Source of the DNA: Chromatiales bacterium
Lineage (GTDB): Bacteria; Pseudomonadota; Gammaproteobacteria; UBA6429; Thiohalophilaceae
DNA length: 64,000 bases
Assembly: GCA_027076325.1 (NCBI GenBank)
Contig: JALTJZ010000018.1
Location: 69,045 to 133,044 of the forward strand
Direction: 5' to 3'
The notes under the pieces are model-generated. The model did not search any database and was not told the DNA's origin. It was given only the letters and a program-made list of their open reading frames with translations. This document shows positions 1 through 8,312 of this stretch, one piece after another; the first letter of the stretch is position 1, and every line of letters starts with the position of its first letter. The position numbers and the translations under genes were made by a program.

Positions 1-1651
1 CGGGCGTACCATCACAATCTTTTAAAATGTACCCACCTTTGGCGATATCAGCAATTTGTGCATCTGTACGTGTTTGATGTGCCAAACCTTGACGAGAGAA
101 GATCAAGCAGGAAGGGCCTTCTTTACGTTCAGCTGCTTGCTGCCAACATACCGCAGATTCAACCGCATCACATGGGCGCCACACATACATATTTGGAATC
201 ATACGCAGTGTAGGAATTTGTTCGATAGGTTGATGTGTTGGGCCATCTTCACCTAAACCAATAGAGTCATGAGTGAAAACAAAAATGCTGCGAATTTTCA
301 TTAACGCGGCCATACGCAAAGCATTACGCGCATATTCAGAGAACATAAGGAAGGTTGCGCCAAATGGAATTAAACCACCGTGTAATGCAATACCATTCAT
401 AATGGCTGACATTCCAAACTCACGCACACCATAGTTAACATAGTTGGCATCTTCATTATTGATCATCGGTTTGTAACCAGACCATTCGGTCAGGTTAGAA
501 CAACCTAAATCGGCAGAACCACCAAACAGTTCAGGTAACATTGGAGAATAGGCTTCAATTGATGCAAGTGATGCCTGACGCGTTGCCGGGCTTTTTGCTT
601 CTGCATTCACAGAGGCAATGTATTCAGCTGATTTAGCCGCCCAGTCTGCAGGTAAATCACCGGCCATTCGACGCTCGTATTCAGCCGCTAATTCAGGAAA
701 CGCTGCTTTATACGCTGCAAACTTTTCATTCCATTCGGCTTCTGCTTTAGCGCCTTTTTCTTTGCAATCCCAACCGGCATAAACATCGGCAGGTATTTCA
801 AAAGGACCGTGATCCCAACCTAATGCGGCTTTGGTTAAGTTAATTTCTTCTTCACCTAACGGTGCACCGTGACAGGCATGGCTGCCCGCTTTGTTTGGCG
901 AACCAAAACCAATGGTTGTTTTGCAACAAATCATGGTGGGTTTGTCGGTCATTGCTTTTGCCGTTTCAATGGCTTTTTGTAGTGCAACAGGATCGTGGCC
1001 ATCGACATCAGCAATCACGTGCCAGCCGTAAGATTCAAAACGCTTAGGTGTGTCGTCAGAGAACCAGCCTTCAACGTGACCATCAATAGAAATACCGTTG
1101 TCATCCCAGAACGCTATTAACTTGCCTAAGCCTAACGTGCCAGCAAGAGAACAGGCTTCGTGTGAAATACCTTCCATCAAGCAGCCATCACCCAGAAAAA
1201 CATATGTGTGGTGATCGACAATGTTATGGCCTTTTTGGTTGAATTGACCTGCCATTGCTTTTTCAGCAATCGCCATACCCACACCATTAGTAATACCCTG
1301 GCCTAAAGGACCGGTTGTTGTTTCAACCCCTGGCGCATAACCGTATTCTGGGTGGCCTGGTGTTTTAGAATGTAGCTGGCGGAAGCTTTTAAGGTCATCA
1401 ATGGATAAGTCATAACCGGTTAAATGTAACAATGAGTAAATAAGCATAGAACCATGACCGTTAGACAGAATAAAACGATCGCGGTTGCTCCAGTCAGGGT
1501 TGGCTGGATTATGAATCATATTGTCGTTCCACAATACTTCAGCAATATCTGCCATTCCCATTGGTGCACCCGGGTGACCTGAATTAGCTTTTTGCACGGC
1601 ATCCATGCTTAAAGCACGAATAGCATTTGCGAGTTCTCTACGTGATGACAT
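1..1651 (-). CDS. tkt: Transketolase, 3' end cut by the window edge
   Basis: Thiamine-diphosphate enzyme that moves two-carbon units between sugar phosphates in the pentose phosphate and Calvin-type pathways, in the cytoplasm. Reading the minus strand from ATG at 1651 gives about 550 uninterrupted residues of the usual 660 or so; the C-terminus lies beyond position 1. The start [19 protein letters not shown], then [25 protein letters not shown], the TPP-binding GDGCLMEG (about residue 154) leading to DDN, and the pyrimidine-domain region with [13 protein letters not shown] and [17 protein letters not shown] are all diagnostic. A GGGAGA ribosome site precedes the ATG. The gene is monocistronic as far as visible, with over 400 bases upstream. 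I am very confident of the family. Confidence 0.95.
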   Translation of the reverse strand, partial: MSSRRELANAIRALSMDAVQKANSGHPGAPMGMADIAEVLWNDNMIHNPANPDWSNRDRFILSNGHGSMLIYSLLHLTGYDLSIDDLKSFRQLHSKTPGHPEYGYAPGVETTTGPLGQGITNGVGMAIAEKAMAGQFNQKGHNIVDHHTYVFLGDGCLMEGISHEACSLAGTLGLGKLIAFWDDNGISIDGHVEGWFSDDTPKRFESYGWHVIADVDGHDPVALQKAIETAKAMTDKPTMICCKTTIGFGSPNKAGSHACHGAPLGEEEINLTKAALGWDHGPFEIPADVYAGWDCKEKGAKAEAEWNEKFAAYKAAFPELAAEYERRMAGDLPADWAAKSAEYIASVNAEAKSPATRQASLASIEAYSPMLPELFGGSADLGCSNLTEWSGYKPMINNEDANYVNYGVREFGMSAIMNGIALHGGLIPFGATFLMFSEYARNALRMAALMKIRSIFVFTHDSIGLGEDGPTHQPIEQIPTLRMIPNMYVWRPCDAVESAVCWQQAAERKEGPSCLIFSRQGLAHQTRTDAQIADIAKGGYILKDCDGTP

Positions 1652-2010
1652 TGAATGTCTCCCTTAAGGTTTTAAAATCAAAAATATCTGTTATTTATTT
1701 GGCCAGCGATTTAGTCGCTACTTAAAATCTCTGTGTATTTAAGTGAAAAGTTCAGCCACCCGGCTCGTATTCACAAGCCGGTATTCAATTCGGTATTTCC
1801 AGTACTCATTCCGGGCACTCGACCTGGCCTCTGCCTACCATACCAAGCGATGACAGCCCAACCCACTCAGGCTCCAATCGAACCTATACAAAATGAGCCG
1901 GCAATTTTCCCATTTCTACCTCATGACAGCAAGCCGAAATGAGCTTTGTTTCGATTTAAGTGGAAATAGTTGCCTTTATAATAAGGTGTACTAAGGACAA
2001 GATAAGCAAA
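1652..2010 (-). other. Long non-coding leader region of tkt with competing inverted repeats
   Basis: No convincing gene lies here; a 69-codon plus-strand frame (1733-1942) resembles nothing I know. CCGGCTC at 1760-1766 can pair with AAGCCGG at 1775-1781 (short hairpin) or with GAGCCGG at 1895-1901 (closing a domain of about 140 bases). In a minus-strand transcript reading into tkt these two pairings exclude each other, as in a switching leader. A TATTATAAA-like -10 candidate on the minus strand lies near 1977-1984, without a good -35. I do not recognise a known RNA family, and function is inference. Confidence 0.3.
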
Positions 2011-2011
2011 T

Positions 2012-2074
2012 TTAATCAAAAAAGGCTTAAAAACAACGACTTACAAAATTTTACCCATAAAGCCTTTTAAGAGG
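2012..2074 (-). terminator. Probable Rho-independent terminator of the redoxin gene
   Basis: On the minus strand, AAAAGGCTT about 25 bases past the stop of the redoxin gene is matched by AAGCCTTTTTT after a long loop. The 3' arm runs straight into a U tract. The loop of over 25 bases is large, so efficiency is uncertain. Confidence 0.45.
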
Positions 2075-2097
2075 GTGCGCACGATAAAGGGTTTGTA

Positions 2098-2661
2098 TTA
2101 CTCATCCAGCCACTTGATTGAACAGCCCATACTCGGGATTTGCGTTTTAGGACCATGACCTGTTTGGGCAACCTGCTTCATTGCATCAAACAGGTCACGC
2201 TTAACATCACCTTCAGCCGTTTCCTTACGACTGGCATCTAAACGGCCACGGTACTGCAATGCCAGTTTGGCGTTATAGCCAAAGAAATCTGGTGTGCAAA
2301 CCGCTCCATAGGCTTTGGCAACCTGTTGGGTTTCATCCAGCAAATACGGGAAAGAAAAACCCGCACTCTCCGCTATTTTTTTCATATTATCGAATGAGTC
2401 TTCTTCGTACTGGTTAGGGTCATTCGACATAATGGCAACACTATTTATACCCAACAACTTTAATTCATTCGTATCACGCACAATACGCTCAAGTACCGCC
2501 TTCACGTAAGGACAATGATTACAAATAAACATAACCAACAACCCTTTTTCTCCGGCACAATCCTGTAACGACCAGGTTTTACCATCGACACCCGGAAGCG
2601 AAAAATCAACCGCAGGTAAATCAAAATCGCACACAGGGGTTTCTAAACTGACCATTGTCAC
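2098..2661 (-). CDS. Thioredoxin-fold redoxin (AhpC/TSA-like family)
   Basis: 187-residue soluble protein with the thioredoxin/peroxiredoxin fold. The N-terminal FDLPAVDFSLPGVDGKTWSL is the usual redoxin entry strand. It is followed by VMFICNHCPYVKAV, giving a CxxC active site (Cys-Asn-His-Cys-Pro) near residue 48 where thiol-disulfide exchange would occur. LLDETQQVAKAYGAVCTPDFF matches the cis-proline region (CTPDFF). There is no signal peptide, so it is probably cytoplasmic. Many gammaproteobacteria carry such an uncharacterised thioredoxin family protein. It is transcribed alone, divergent from rsmJ. Substrate unknown. Confidence 0.85.
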   Translation of the reverse strand: MTMVSLETPVCDFDLPAVDFSLPGVDGKTWSLQDCAGEKGLLVMFICNHCPYVKAVLERIVRDTNELKLLGINSVAIMSNDPNQYEEDSFDNMKKIAESAGFSFPYLLDETQQVAKAYGAVCTPDFFGYNAKLALQYRGRLDASRKETAEGDVKRDLFDAMKQVAQTGHGPKTQIPSMGCSIKWLDE

Positions 2662-2743
2662 TCTCCTTAATCTAACTATATTTTAAGTATAACGCTGAAT
2701 AAATTCTCTGGCACCTCTAATCTGTTCCGTTTACAATTTTATA

Positions 2744-3517
2744 ATGAAAAACCTGGTGACTGTTTGCTTTAAATCCGACAATCTGGCGACGGTTGCAATC
2801 TCGTTTGCTGAAAAATACGCTTTACCCATTGGCTCAATAAACAACGTAACAACACCGTTTATTCTTTATTATAAAGACAGCTTTGTTGAACTGATCGATC
2901 GGCAAACCAGCACAGCTATCCATGTGGACTTTTTATCCGGTACACTGGCACACCGCCGCCAGTACGGTGGAGGTAAAGGTCAGGCTATTGCTAAAGCCGT
3001 TGGTTTAAAACAATATAAATGCCCTTTAAACATACTCGATGCCACTGCCGGACTGGCAAAAGATGCCTTTGTATTGGCTTGTGTGGGTTGTTCAATGACG
3101 CTAATTGAACAAAATCCAATTGTCGCTGAACTGGTTAAAAACGCATTAAGCCGTGCAGAAAACGCAGAAGAGTTTAAAACCATTAAAGAACAGGGCTTTG
3201 AGCTTATTAATACTGATGCCGTCGAATTTCTAAAAACAACACCCAGCCAACCTGATGTCATTTATATCGATCCGATGTACCCACAACGAAAAAAGTCCGC
3301 GGCAGTGAAAAAAAATATGCAAATCCTGCAAAAGCTCATTTCACACGACAAAGATAAAACGGCCAGTGAAGCCACGTTACTAAACCAGGCCTTAGTAGCA
3401 GCTAAAAAGCGTGTTGTGGTAAAACGGCCAAAAGGGGCGCCCTGCCTGACTGATACACAACCCACCATGAGTATCGAAAGTAAAATAACCCGCTATGATG
3501 TGTATGTTTTAACTTAA
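2744..3517 (+). CDS. rsmJ: 16S rRNA (guanine1516-N2)-methyltransferase RsmJ
   Basis: SAM-dependent methyltransferase that modifies G1516 of 16S rRNA. The 257 residues match the RsmJ/YhiQ family in length and motifs: DFLSGTLAHRRQYGGGKGQ, the SAM-binding DATAGLAKDAFVLA from Asp99, and the catalytic DPMYP at 176-180. KKRVVVKRPKGAPCL and a C-terminal SKITRYDVY close the protein as in known members. The gene is divergent from the redoxin gene and ends about 25 bases before the metK promoter. Confidence is high. Confidence 0.92.
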   Translation: MKNLVTVCFKSDNLATVAISFAEKYALPIGSINNVTTPFILYYKDSFVELIDRQTSTAIHVDFLSGTLAHRRQYGGGKGQAIAKAVGLKQYKCPLNILDATAGLAKDAFVLACVGCSMTLIEQNPIVAELVKNALSRAENAEEFKTIKEQGFELINTDAVEFLKTTPSQPDVIYIDPMYPQRKKSAAVKKNMQILQKLISHDKDKTASEATLLNQALVAAKKRVVVKRPKGAPCLTDTQPTMSIESKITRYDVYVLT

Positions 3518-3542
3518 AATAGTGAAATACGGCCTATAACTT

Positions 3543-3570
3543 TTGACATCAGCACAATAAGCACTATAAT
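3543..3570 (+). promoter_or_regulatory. Consensus sigma-70 promoter of metK
   Basis: TTGACA at 3543-3548 and TATAAT at 3565-3570 are both perfect hexamers, with a 16-base spacer. Transcription would start near 3577, only a few bases before the aptamer at 3580. A perfect promoter fits a gene limited by a downstream RNA switch. Confidence 0.85.
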
Positions 3571-3579
3571 CACATCAAC

Positions 3580-3641
3580 AGCGCCGATTTGAATTCAGAT
3601 TGCGGGCGCTTAATAAGTACGGCTAAAGCGGCGCACCTGAA
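3580..3641 (+). promoter_or_regulatory. SAM-II-type riboswitch aptamer upstream of metK
   Basis: P1 is GCGCC (3581-3585) with GGCGC (3605-3609). The loop carries the SAM-II core GATTT (3586-3590) and TTGC (3600-3603). After P1 comes TAATAAGT, then GGCTAAA, in the same order and spacing as I recall for the SAM-II core (GAUUU ... UUGC-2-GCGC-x-UxAUAA ... GCUAAA). A pseudoknot could form from TTCAG (3594-3598) and CTGAA (3637-3641), although that 3' strand sits further from GCUAAA than usual. Bound SAM should lower metK expression. SAM-II is best known from alphaproteobacteria, so its use here before metK is notable. Class assignment is from memory of the consensus. Confidence 0.75.
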
Positions 3642-3655
3642 ACAGGTTCAAATTC

Positions 3656-3692
3656 AAAAAACCGCTTTAGTCATCGCTAAAGCGGTTTTTTT
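3656..3692 (+). terminator. Intrinsic terminator in the metK leader (riboswitch expression platform)
   Basis: The hairpin is ACCGCTTTAG (3661-3670), loop TCATCG, CTAAAGCGGT (3677-3686), followed by a U8 run, about 20 bases before the metK ATG. The 3' arm CTAAAGCGG is repeated exactly at 3623-3631, inside the aptamer's conserved GCUAAA segment. The aptamer strand can therefore pair with 3662-3670 as an antiterminator. When SAM holds the aptamer closed, the terminator is free to form. A small ACCTG-AAA-CAGGT hairpin (3635-3647) fits inside the antiterminator. Confidence 0.85.
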
Positions 3693-3711
3693 TATGTAAA
3701 GGAATAAAATA

Positions 3712-4869
3712 ATGAGTGAATACCTGTTTACATCCGAGTCTGTGTCCGAAGGTCACCCGGATAAAATGGCCGACCAGATTTCCGATGGTGTTTTAGATGC
3801 GATTTTAAGCCAGGACAAAACAGCACGGGTTGCCTGTGAAACCATGATTAATACCGGCATGGTCGTGTTGTCCGGTGAAATCACCACCAGCGCATGGGTG
3901 GATATGCAACAAATTGTACGCGATACCGTGAAAGAAATTGGCTATAACAGTTCCGAAATGGGCTTTGATTATGGCTCCTGTGCCGTACTCACCAGCATCG
4001 ATAAACAGTCTGCCGATATTGCCATGGGCGTGGACGAAGGCGATGACAAAGAACAAGGTGCCGGCGACCAGGGGCTAATGTTTGGTTATGCCAGCAATGA
4101 AACCGATGTGTTAATGCCCGCACCCATTACCTTCGCCCACCGCCTGGTTAAACGTCAGGCCGAAGTACGCAAAAACGGTGCCCTCCCCTGGCTTCGCCCC
4201 GATGCAAAAAGTCAGGTGACTTTCCGTTATGAAAATCATAAACCGGTTGGTATTGATGCGGTGGTACTCTCCACACAACACGATGACGATATTGATAATA
4301 AGGCGCTGCAAGAAGCTATAATGGATGAAATTATCAAACCGGTTTTACCCGCAGAATGGCTGGATAAAAACACTCAGTATTTTATTAACCCAACCGGCCG
4401 TTTTGTTATCGGTGGCCCAGTTGGTGACTGTGGCTTAACCGGCCGTAAAATTATTGTCGACACTTACGGCGGCATGGCTCGACACGGTGGTGGCGCATTC
4501 TCTGGTAAAGATCCATCAAAAGTCGATCGCTCAGCAGCCTATGCCGGTCGTTATGTTGCTAAAAATATTGTGGCTGCTGGCCTGGCAGAGCGCTGCGAAA
4601 TTCAGGTTTCTTATGCCATTGGTGTGGCCAAGCCAACATCCATTAGCGTTGAAACATTTGGTACTGGCAAAGTGGACGATGCCCGCATTGTTGAACTGGT
4701 AAGAGAGCATTTTGATTTACGCCCACGGGGTATTGTCCATATACTCAACTTACTGCAACCGATATACCAGAAAACAGCGGCCTATGGGCATTTTGGGCGC
4801 GAAGACATTGATGTTAGCTGGGAACGCACAGATAAAGCTGATGCATTAAAGGATGCGGCTGGAATTTAA
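3712..4869 (+). CDS. metK: S-adenosylmethionine synthetase
   Basis: Makes SAM from methionine and ATP in the cytoplasm, the entry point of the methyl cycle. It has 385 residues, the family length. Visible signatures are [19 protein letters not shown] near the N-terminus (ATP and metal site), the [12 protein letters not shown] loop, and [20 protein letters not shown] followed by the conserved [25 protein letters not shown] at 3698-3703 is the ribosome site. Upstream are a consensus promoter, a SAM-II-type aptamer and a terminator, so feedback by its own product is the expected control. ahcY and metF follow on the same strand. Confidence 0.97.
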   Translation: MSEYLFTSESVSEGHPDKMADQISDGVLDAILSQDKTARVACETMINTGMVVLSGEITTSAWVDMQQIVRDTVKEIGYNSSEMGFDYGSCAVLTSIDKQSADIAMGVDEGDDKEQGAGDQGLMFGYASNETDVLMPAPITFAHRLVKRQAEVRKNGALPWLRPDAKSQVTFRYENHKPVGIDAVVLSTQHDDDIDNKALQEAIMDEIIKPVLPAEWLDKNTQYFINPTGRFVIGGPVGDCGLTGRKIIVDTYGGMARHGGGAFSGKDPSKVDRSAAYAGRYVAKNIVAAGLAERCEIQVSYAIGVAKPTSISVETFGTGKVDDARIVELVREHFDLRPRGIVHILNLLQPIYQKTAAYGHFGREDIDVSWERTDKADALKDAAGI

Positions 4870-4876
4870 ATAATCT

Positions 4877-4991
4877 AACCACGGCAGGCAACGAAGTAAT
4901 CGTCTAAGTTTGATTTCATCAGTAGCAAGATTGCTTCGCCTACAATGGCTAGTTATTTTAAAGTGTTCTTTTCGCCGTGCCGCCGTGGTAA
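4877..4991 (+). repeat. Inverted-repeat intergenic element, copy 1 (ACCACGGC family)
   Basis: The left arm AACCACGGC (4877-4885) and the right arm GCCGTGGT (4983-4990) are inverted. The intervening 100 bases include a GCAAGATTGCTTCGC palindrome-like stretch. The same arms bound a second element between ahcY and metF (6596-6681). No reading frame is present. It looks like a small mobile or REP-like intergenic repeat placed between metK and the ahcY leader. Confidence 0.6.
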
Positions 4992-5050
4992 AAATCTATA
5001 TATCAAATAGCACCATTTAATAAAACGTACTATACTTATATTTCTAATTT

Positions 5051-5056
5051 TATACT
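5051..5056 (+). promoter_or_regulatory. Putative -10 element for ahcY
   Basis: TATACT at 5051-5056 would place the transcript start near 5062, exactly where the SAH aptamer's first stem begins. No convincing -35 hexamer is seen 16-18 bases upstream, so this rests on position. Confidence 0.4.
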
Positions 5057-5059
5057 GTC

Positions 5060-5142
5060 CTTTTTGAGGGGCGCTGCAGCGGAACTTGTTTTCGTCAGGC
5101 TCAGAAAAGGCAGATCCATTTACTGGATAAACGGCGCTCATT
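5060..5142 (+). promoter_or_regulatory. S-adenosylhomocysteine (SAH) riboswitch
   Basis: The conserved SAH core is present: GAGGGGCGCTGC (5066-5077), CAGGCTCAG (5096-5104) and the pseudoknot strand ACGGCGCTCA (5131-5140), which pairs with the GGGCGCT segment. P1 forms between TTTTTGAG and CTCAGAAA with one G-U pair. A P4-like hairpin GATCCA/TGGAT lies at 5113-5128. SAH riboswitches activate genes that remove SAH, and the next gene is SAH hydrolase. The ribosome site AAGGAG begins about 18 bases after the aptamer. This is a strong match to the known motif. Confidence 0.92.
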
Positions 5143-5171
5143 CCACTTTGAACTATTGAAGGAGAATGATG

Positions 5172-6590
5172 ATGAACGCCGTTCCAGATTCATTTAATGA
5201 TTATAAAGTTGCTGACCTGTCTCTTGCTGAATGGGGTCAAAAAGAAATTAAAATTGCTGAAACTGAAATGCCTGGCCTGATGGCTTTGCGTGAAGAATTT
5301 GGCAAACAGCAACCACTCAAAGGTGCCCGTATCATGGGTAGCCTGCACATGACAATCCAGACCGCAGTTTTAATTGAAACCCTGGTTGCATTAGGCGCTG
5401 AAGTACGTTGGGTATCCTGTAATATTTTTTCTACTCAAGATCATGCGGCGGCAGCGATTGCTGCACAGGGTATTCCTGTTTATGCCTGGAAGGGAGAAAC
5501 CATTGAAGAATACTGGTGGTGTACCGAACAAGCATTAAAGTGGCCGGATGGTAAATTACCCAATATGATTCTTGACGATGGCGGTGACGCAACCTTACTC
5601 GTACATAAAGGTGTCGAGTTTGAAAAAGCTGGCCGTATCCCCGAAACAAAAGCCGATGATAACGAAGAATATGCCGCTATCCTGGATGTATTACGCCGCA
5701 CAATAAAACCCGGTTCCAGTTTCTGGCAAGAGACTGCCGCTAGCATTAAAGGCGTCACTGAAGAAACGACCACGGGGGTACACCGCTTATACGAAATGAT
5801 GGAAAAAGGTGAGCTACTGTTCCCGGCAATGAATGTTAATGACTCTGCTACCAAATCTAAATTTGATAACCTGTACGGCTGCCGTGAATCGTTAATCGAT
5901 AGTATCAAACGCGCAACCGATGTGATGATCGCCGGTAAAATCTGTGTGGTACTGGGTTATGGTGACGTAGGTAAAGGCTGTGCACAAGCATACAAAGGCA
6001 TGGGGGCAACCGTTTGGGTAACAGAAATTGATCCTATCTGTGCATTACAGGCTGCAATGGAAGGTTACCGCGTCGTTGACATGAATGAAGCCTGCAAACT
6101 AGGGGACATATTTGTCACCACCACCGGTAATGCAAAGGTAATTCAACATGACCATATGGCGGCAATGAAAAACGAAGCTATTGTTTGTAATATTGGCCAC
6201 TTTGATTCTGAAATCGACATTGCCTCACTTGAAAAATATGAATGGTCTGAAATAAAGCCACAGGTTGATCATGTTATTTTTCCAGATGGCAAGCGCATTA
6301 TTATTTTAGCAAAAGGCCGTTTAGTAAATCTGGGTTGCGCAACAGGGCACCCGAGCTTTGTTATGTCGGCATCCTTTACCAATCAGGTCATGGCACAAAT
6401 GGAATTCTTTGCCAACGCAGACAAATATAAAAATGAAGTTTATATTTTGCCAAAAATTCTTGATGAAAAAGTGGCACGCCTGCACCTGACAAAAATTGGT
6501 GCACACCTGACAACCTTGTCACAAGAACAGGCCGACTATATCAATGTGCCCGTTGAAGGCCCTTATAAGCCTGAACATTATCGTTACTAA
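5172..6590 (+). CDS. ahcY: S-adenosylhomocysteine hydrolase
   Basis: NAD-dependent, reversible hydrolysis of SAH to adenosine and homocysteine, relieving product inhibition of methyltransferases. Three in-frame ATGs occur at 5166, 5169 and 5172. AAGGAG ends at 5164, so the third gives normal spacing (7) and I chose it; starting at 5166 would add two methionines. Signatures are [17 protein letters not shown], the [15 protein letters not shown] active-site region, the NAD fold [23 protein letters not shown] and the C-terminal [10 protein letters not shown]. At about 472 residues it is the long bacterial form. It sits behind an SAH riboswitch and upstream of metF. Confidence 0.97.
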   Translation: MNAVPDSFNDYKVADLSLAEWGQKEIKIAETEMPGLMALREEFGKQQPLKGARIMGSLHMTIQTAVLIETLVALGAEVRWVSCNIFSTQDHAAAAIAAQGIPVYAWKGETIEEYWWCTEQALKWPDGKLPNMILDDGGDATLLVHKGVEFEKAGRIPETKADDNEEYAAILDVLRRTIKPGSSFWQETAASIKGVTEETTTGVHRLYEMMEKGELLFPAMNVNDSATKSKFDNLYGCRESLIDSIKRATDVMIAGKICVVLGYGDVGKGCAQAYKGMGATVWVTEIDPICALQAAMEGYRVVDMNEACKLGDIFVTTTGNAKVIQHDHMAAMKNEAIVCNIGHFDSEIDIASLEKYEWSEIKPQVDHVIFPDGKRIIILAKGRLVNLGCATGHPSFVMSASFTNQVMAQMEFFANADKYKNEVYILPKILDEKVARLHLTKIGAHLTTLSQEQADYINVPVEGPYKPEHYRY

Positions 6591-6595
6591 ATAAT

Positions 6596-6681
6596 AACCA
6601 CGGCGACACGGCAATATAACAACTATAAAAGGAAATAAATATTTTTCTTTGTTTGGCTGTGTCCACCGTGTCGCCGTGGTT
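6596..6681 (+). repeat. Inverted-repeat intergenic element, copy 2, with 16-bp perfect arms
   Basis: AACCACGGCGACACGG (6596-6611) is mirrored perfectly by CCGTGTCGCCGTGGTT (6666-6681), with 54 AT-rich bases between. It fills almost all of the ahcY-metF gap, starting 5 bases after the ahcY stop and ending just before the metF ribosome site. In RNA it would form a very stable stem, which could protect the ahcY mRNA end or dampen metF. The arms are the same family as the element at 4877-4991. Confidence 0.75.
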
Positions 6682-6694
6682 AAAAGGTTTTAAA

Positions 6695-7555
6695 ATGGAT
6701 TCACAAAAAAAACACCCTAAACATTTTAGCTTTGAATTTTTCCCACCTAAAACACCTGAAGGTGCAGAAAAATTAAAAGCCGTGCGTTCAGAGTTAGGCA
6801 AGCTTAATCCAAAGTATTTCTCTGTTACCTTTGGTGCCGGTGGCAGCACGCAGGACGGTACAATGGAAACTGTACTCGATATACAAAAGGCAGGCTTTAA
6901 TGCTGCCCCGCATATATCATGTATGGGGACAAATAAAGAAATTATTCTTAGCCTGCTTACACAGTATAAAGATAATGACATTAACCAACTTGTTGTTTTA
7001 AGAGGCGATATGCCATCTGGAGCAAGTGCAGCCCATCATGGCGATTTCAACTATGCCAACGAGCTGGTCGCTTTTATTCGTAGCAACTATAAGGATCATT
7101 TTCATATTGAAGTGGCTGCTTACCCTGAATTTCACCCACAAGCAGTAAATGCCGAAGTCGATCTTGATAACTTTAAAAGAAAAGTGGAAGCGGGTGCAGA
7201 CAGTGCAATAACACAATACTTTTTTAATGCCGAAGCCTATTTTCAGTTTGTTGATGCTTGCGAAAAACGCAATGTTGTTATCCCCATTACCCCCGGCATT
7301 ATGCCCATTACAAATTACACTCAACTGGCGCGTTTTTCAGACATGTGTGGTTCTGAAATTCCACGTTGGATCCGTAAGCGGCTGGAAGCCTATGGTGACG
7401 ACAAAGCAGCTATACGAAGTTTTGGTGAAGAGGTTGTTACCCACCTGTGTGAGCAATTACTTGCGGCCGGTGCACCCGGCTTGCATTTTTACACCATGAA
7501 TCAGGCAGGGCCAACCACCGCTTTATGGAATAATTTAAACTTGTCACAAACTTAA
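6695..7555 (+). CDS. metF: 5,10-methylenetetrahydrofolate reductase
   Basis: Flavoenzyme that makes 5-methyltetrahydrofolate for methionine synthesis from homocysteine. The chosen ATG (6695) gives MDSQKKHPKHFSFEFFPPKT; FSFEFFPPKT is the family's N-terminal motif. An earlier in-frame ATG at 6653 lies inside the inverted repeat and adds non-conserved residues, so I reject it. AAAAGG at 6683-6687 is the ribosome site. Other motifs are SVTFGAGGST, the VVLRGDMP flavin loop, AAYPEFHP and ITQYFFNAEAYFQF. The 287-residue length is normal for bacterial MetF. It is probably co-transcribed with ahcY. Confidence 0.95.
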   Translation: MDSQKKHPKHFSFEFFPPKTPEGAEKLKAVRSELGKLNPKYFSVTFGAGGSTQDGTMETVLDIQKAGFNAAPHISCMGTNKEIILSLLTQYKDNDINQLVVLRGDMPSGASAAHHGDFNYANELVAFIRSNYKDHFHIEVAAYPEFHPQAVNAEVDLDNFKRKVEAGADSAITQYFFNAEAYFQFVDACEKRNVVIPITPGIMPITNYTQLARFSDMCGSEIPRWIRKRLEAYGDDKAAIRSFGEEVVTHLCEQLLAAGAPGLHFYTMNQAGPTTALWNNLNLSQT

Positions 7556-7561
7556 ATAAAA

Positions 7562-8305
7562 ATGCGTATCCCCCGTGTTTATCTTGATAAAACACTGAAC
7601 AGTGGCAGTACTGTCCCATTAACCGCTGAGGCACATCGGCATGTCATTAATGTCCTGCGCCTGCGAGAAAAAGATAAACTTATCGTATTTAATACACAGG
7701 GTCGTGAATTTAGTGCGTATATCAAAAGCATAGAAAAGAAGCAAACATTGATAGCTGTTGAGCAGCAGCAACAAAACCACACAACATCACCATTGTGTAT
7801 TGAGTTAGGTTTAAGCCTGATAAAAAATGATAAACTTGATTTTGCTATTCAGAAATCAGTTGAGCTAGGCGTAAACAGTATCACCCCACTTGCTGCCAAC
7901 CGCTCCACTGTAAAACTCGACAGTAAACGAGAGCTAAGACGCCATGCCCATTGGCAGGGTATAATACAAAGTGCCTGCGAACAGTCGGGGCGTAATATTT
8001 TACCCCGGCTTAATAAACTGCAAAATATTTCGAGCTGGTTAAAGTCATCTGATACGCCGGGTATTGTTTTTGAGCCAACAGCGACAACAGGTTTAGATAA
8101 ACTTATCCGCCACGAAAGGCTCAGGATTATAATCGGTCCCGAGGGTGGCTTTAGCAAACAGGAACTTACAGATATTGCACAGCACAGGTTTGAACAGGTA
8201 AGACTGGGGCCGCGTGTATTGCGCGCAGAAACGGCCGCAATTAGCGCTATTTCGGCATTACAATTACTATGGGGGGATTTAGGAAGCGGACATTACTCGG
8301 CATAG
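7562..8305 (+). CDS. rsmE: 16S rRNA (uracil1498-N3)-methyltransferase RsmE
   Basis: SPOUT-fold methyltransferase for m3U1498 of 16S rRNA. It has an N-terminal PUA-like part (MRIPRVYLDKTL, HRHVINVLRLREKDKL). The knotted SAM-binding C-terminal part shows IIIGPEGGFSKQEL and LGPRVLRAETAAISAISALQLLWGD, the defining RsmE signatures. It has 247 residues and starts 7 bases after metF, so it probably belongs to the same transcript. It converges on chpC with only 7 bases between stops and no terminator visible. Confidence 0.95.
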   Translation: MRIPRVYLDKTLNSGSTVPLTAEAHRHVINVLRLREKDKLIVFNTQGREFSAYIKSIEKKQTLIAVEQQQQNHTTSPLCIELGLSLIKNDKLDFAIQKSVELGVNSITPLAANRSTVKLDSKRELRRHAHWQGIIQSACEQSGRNILPRLNKLQNISSWLKSSDTPGIVFEPTATTGLDKLIRHERLRIIIGPEGGFSKQELTDIAQHRFEQVRLGPRVLRAETAAISAISALQLLWGDLGSGHYSA

Positions 8306-8312
8306 TTAATTA

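Noticed and set aside
1861..1902. tRNA-like GGTTCGATT on the minus strand
   Set aside because: The flanking bases do not form a T-stem or acceptor stem, and no D or anticodon arms are found.
1733..1942. 69-codon plus-strand reading frame upstream of tkt
   Set aside because: No ribosome site, no known family, and it overlaps the inverted-repeat structure; better read as non-coding.
2711..2726. Sigma-54-like TGGCAC
   Set aside because: No TTGC element follows at the required 5-base spacing.
4953..5141. 62-codon minus-strand frame over the SAH riboswitch
   Set aside because: Falls on a conserved RNA aptamer and part of an inverted repeat.
5480..5908. 142-codon minus-strand frame inside ahcY
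   Set aside because: Antisense shadow of a strongly conserved enzyme; no motifs and no ribosome site.
6653..6694. Upstream ATG as metF start
   Set aside because: It lies inside the inverted repeat and adds non-conserved residues; the ATG at 6695 has a proper ribosome site.
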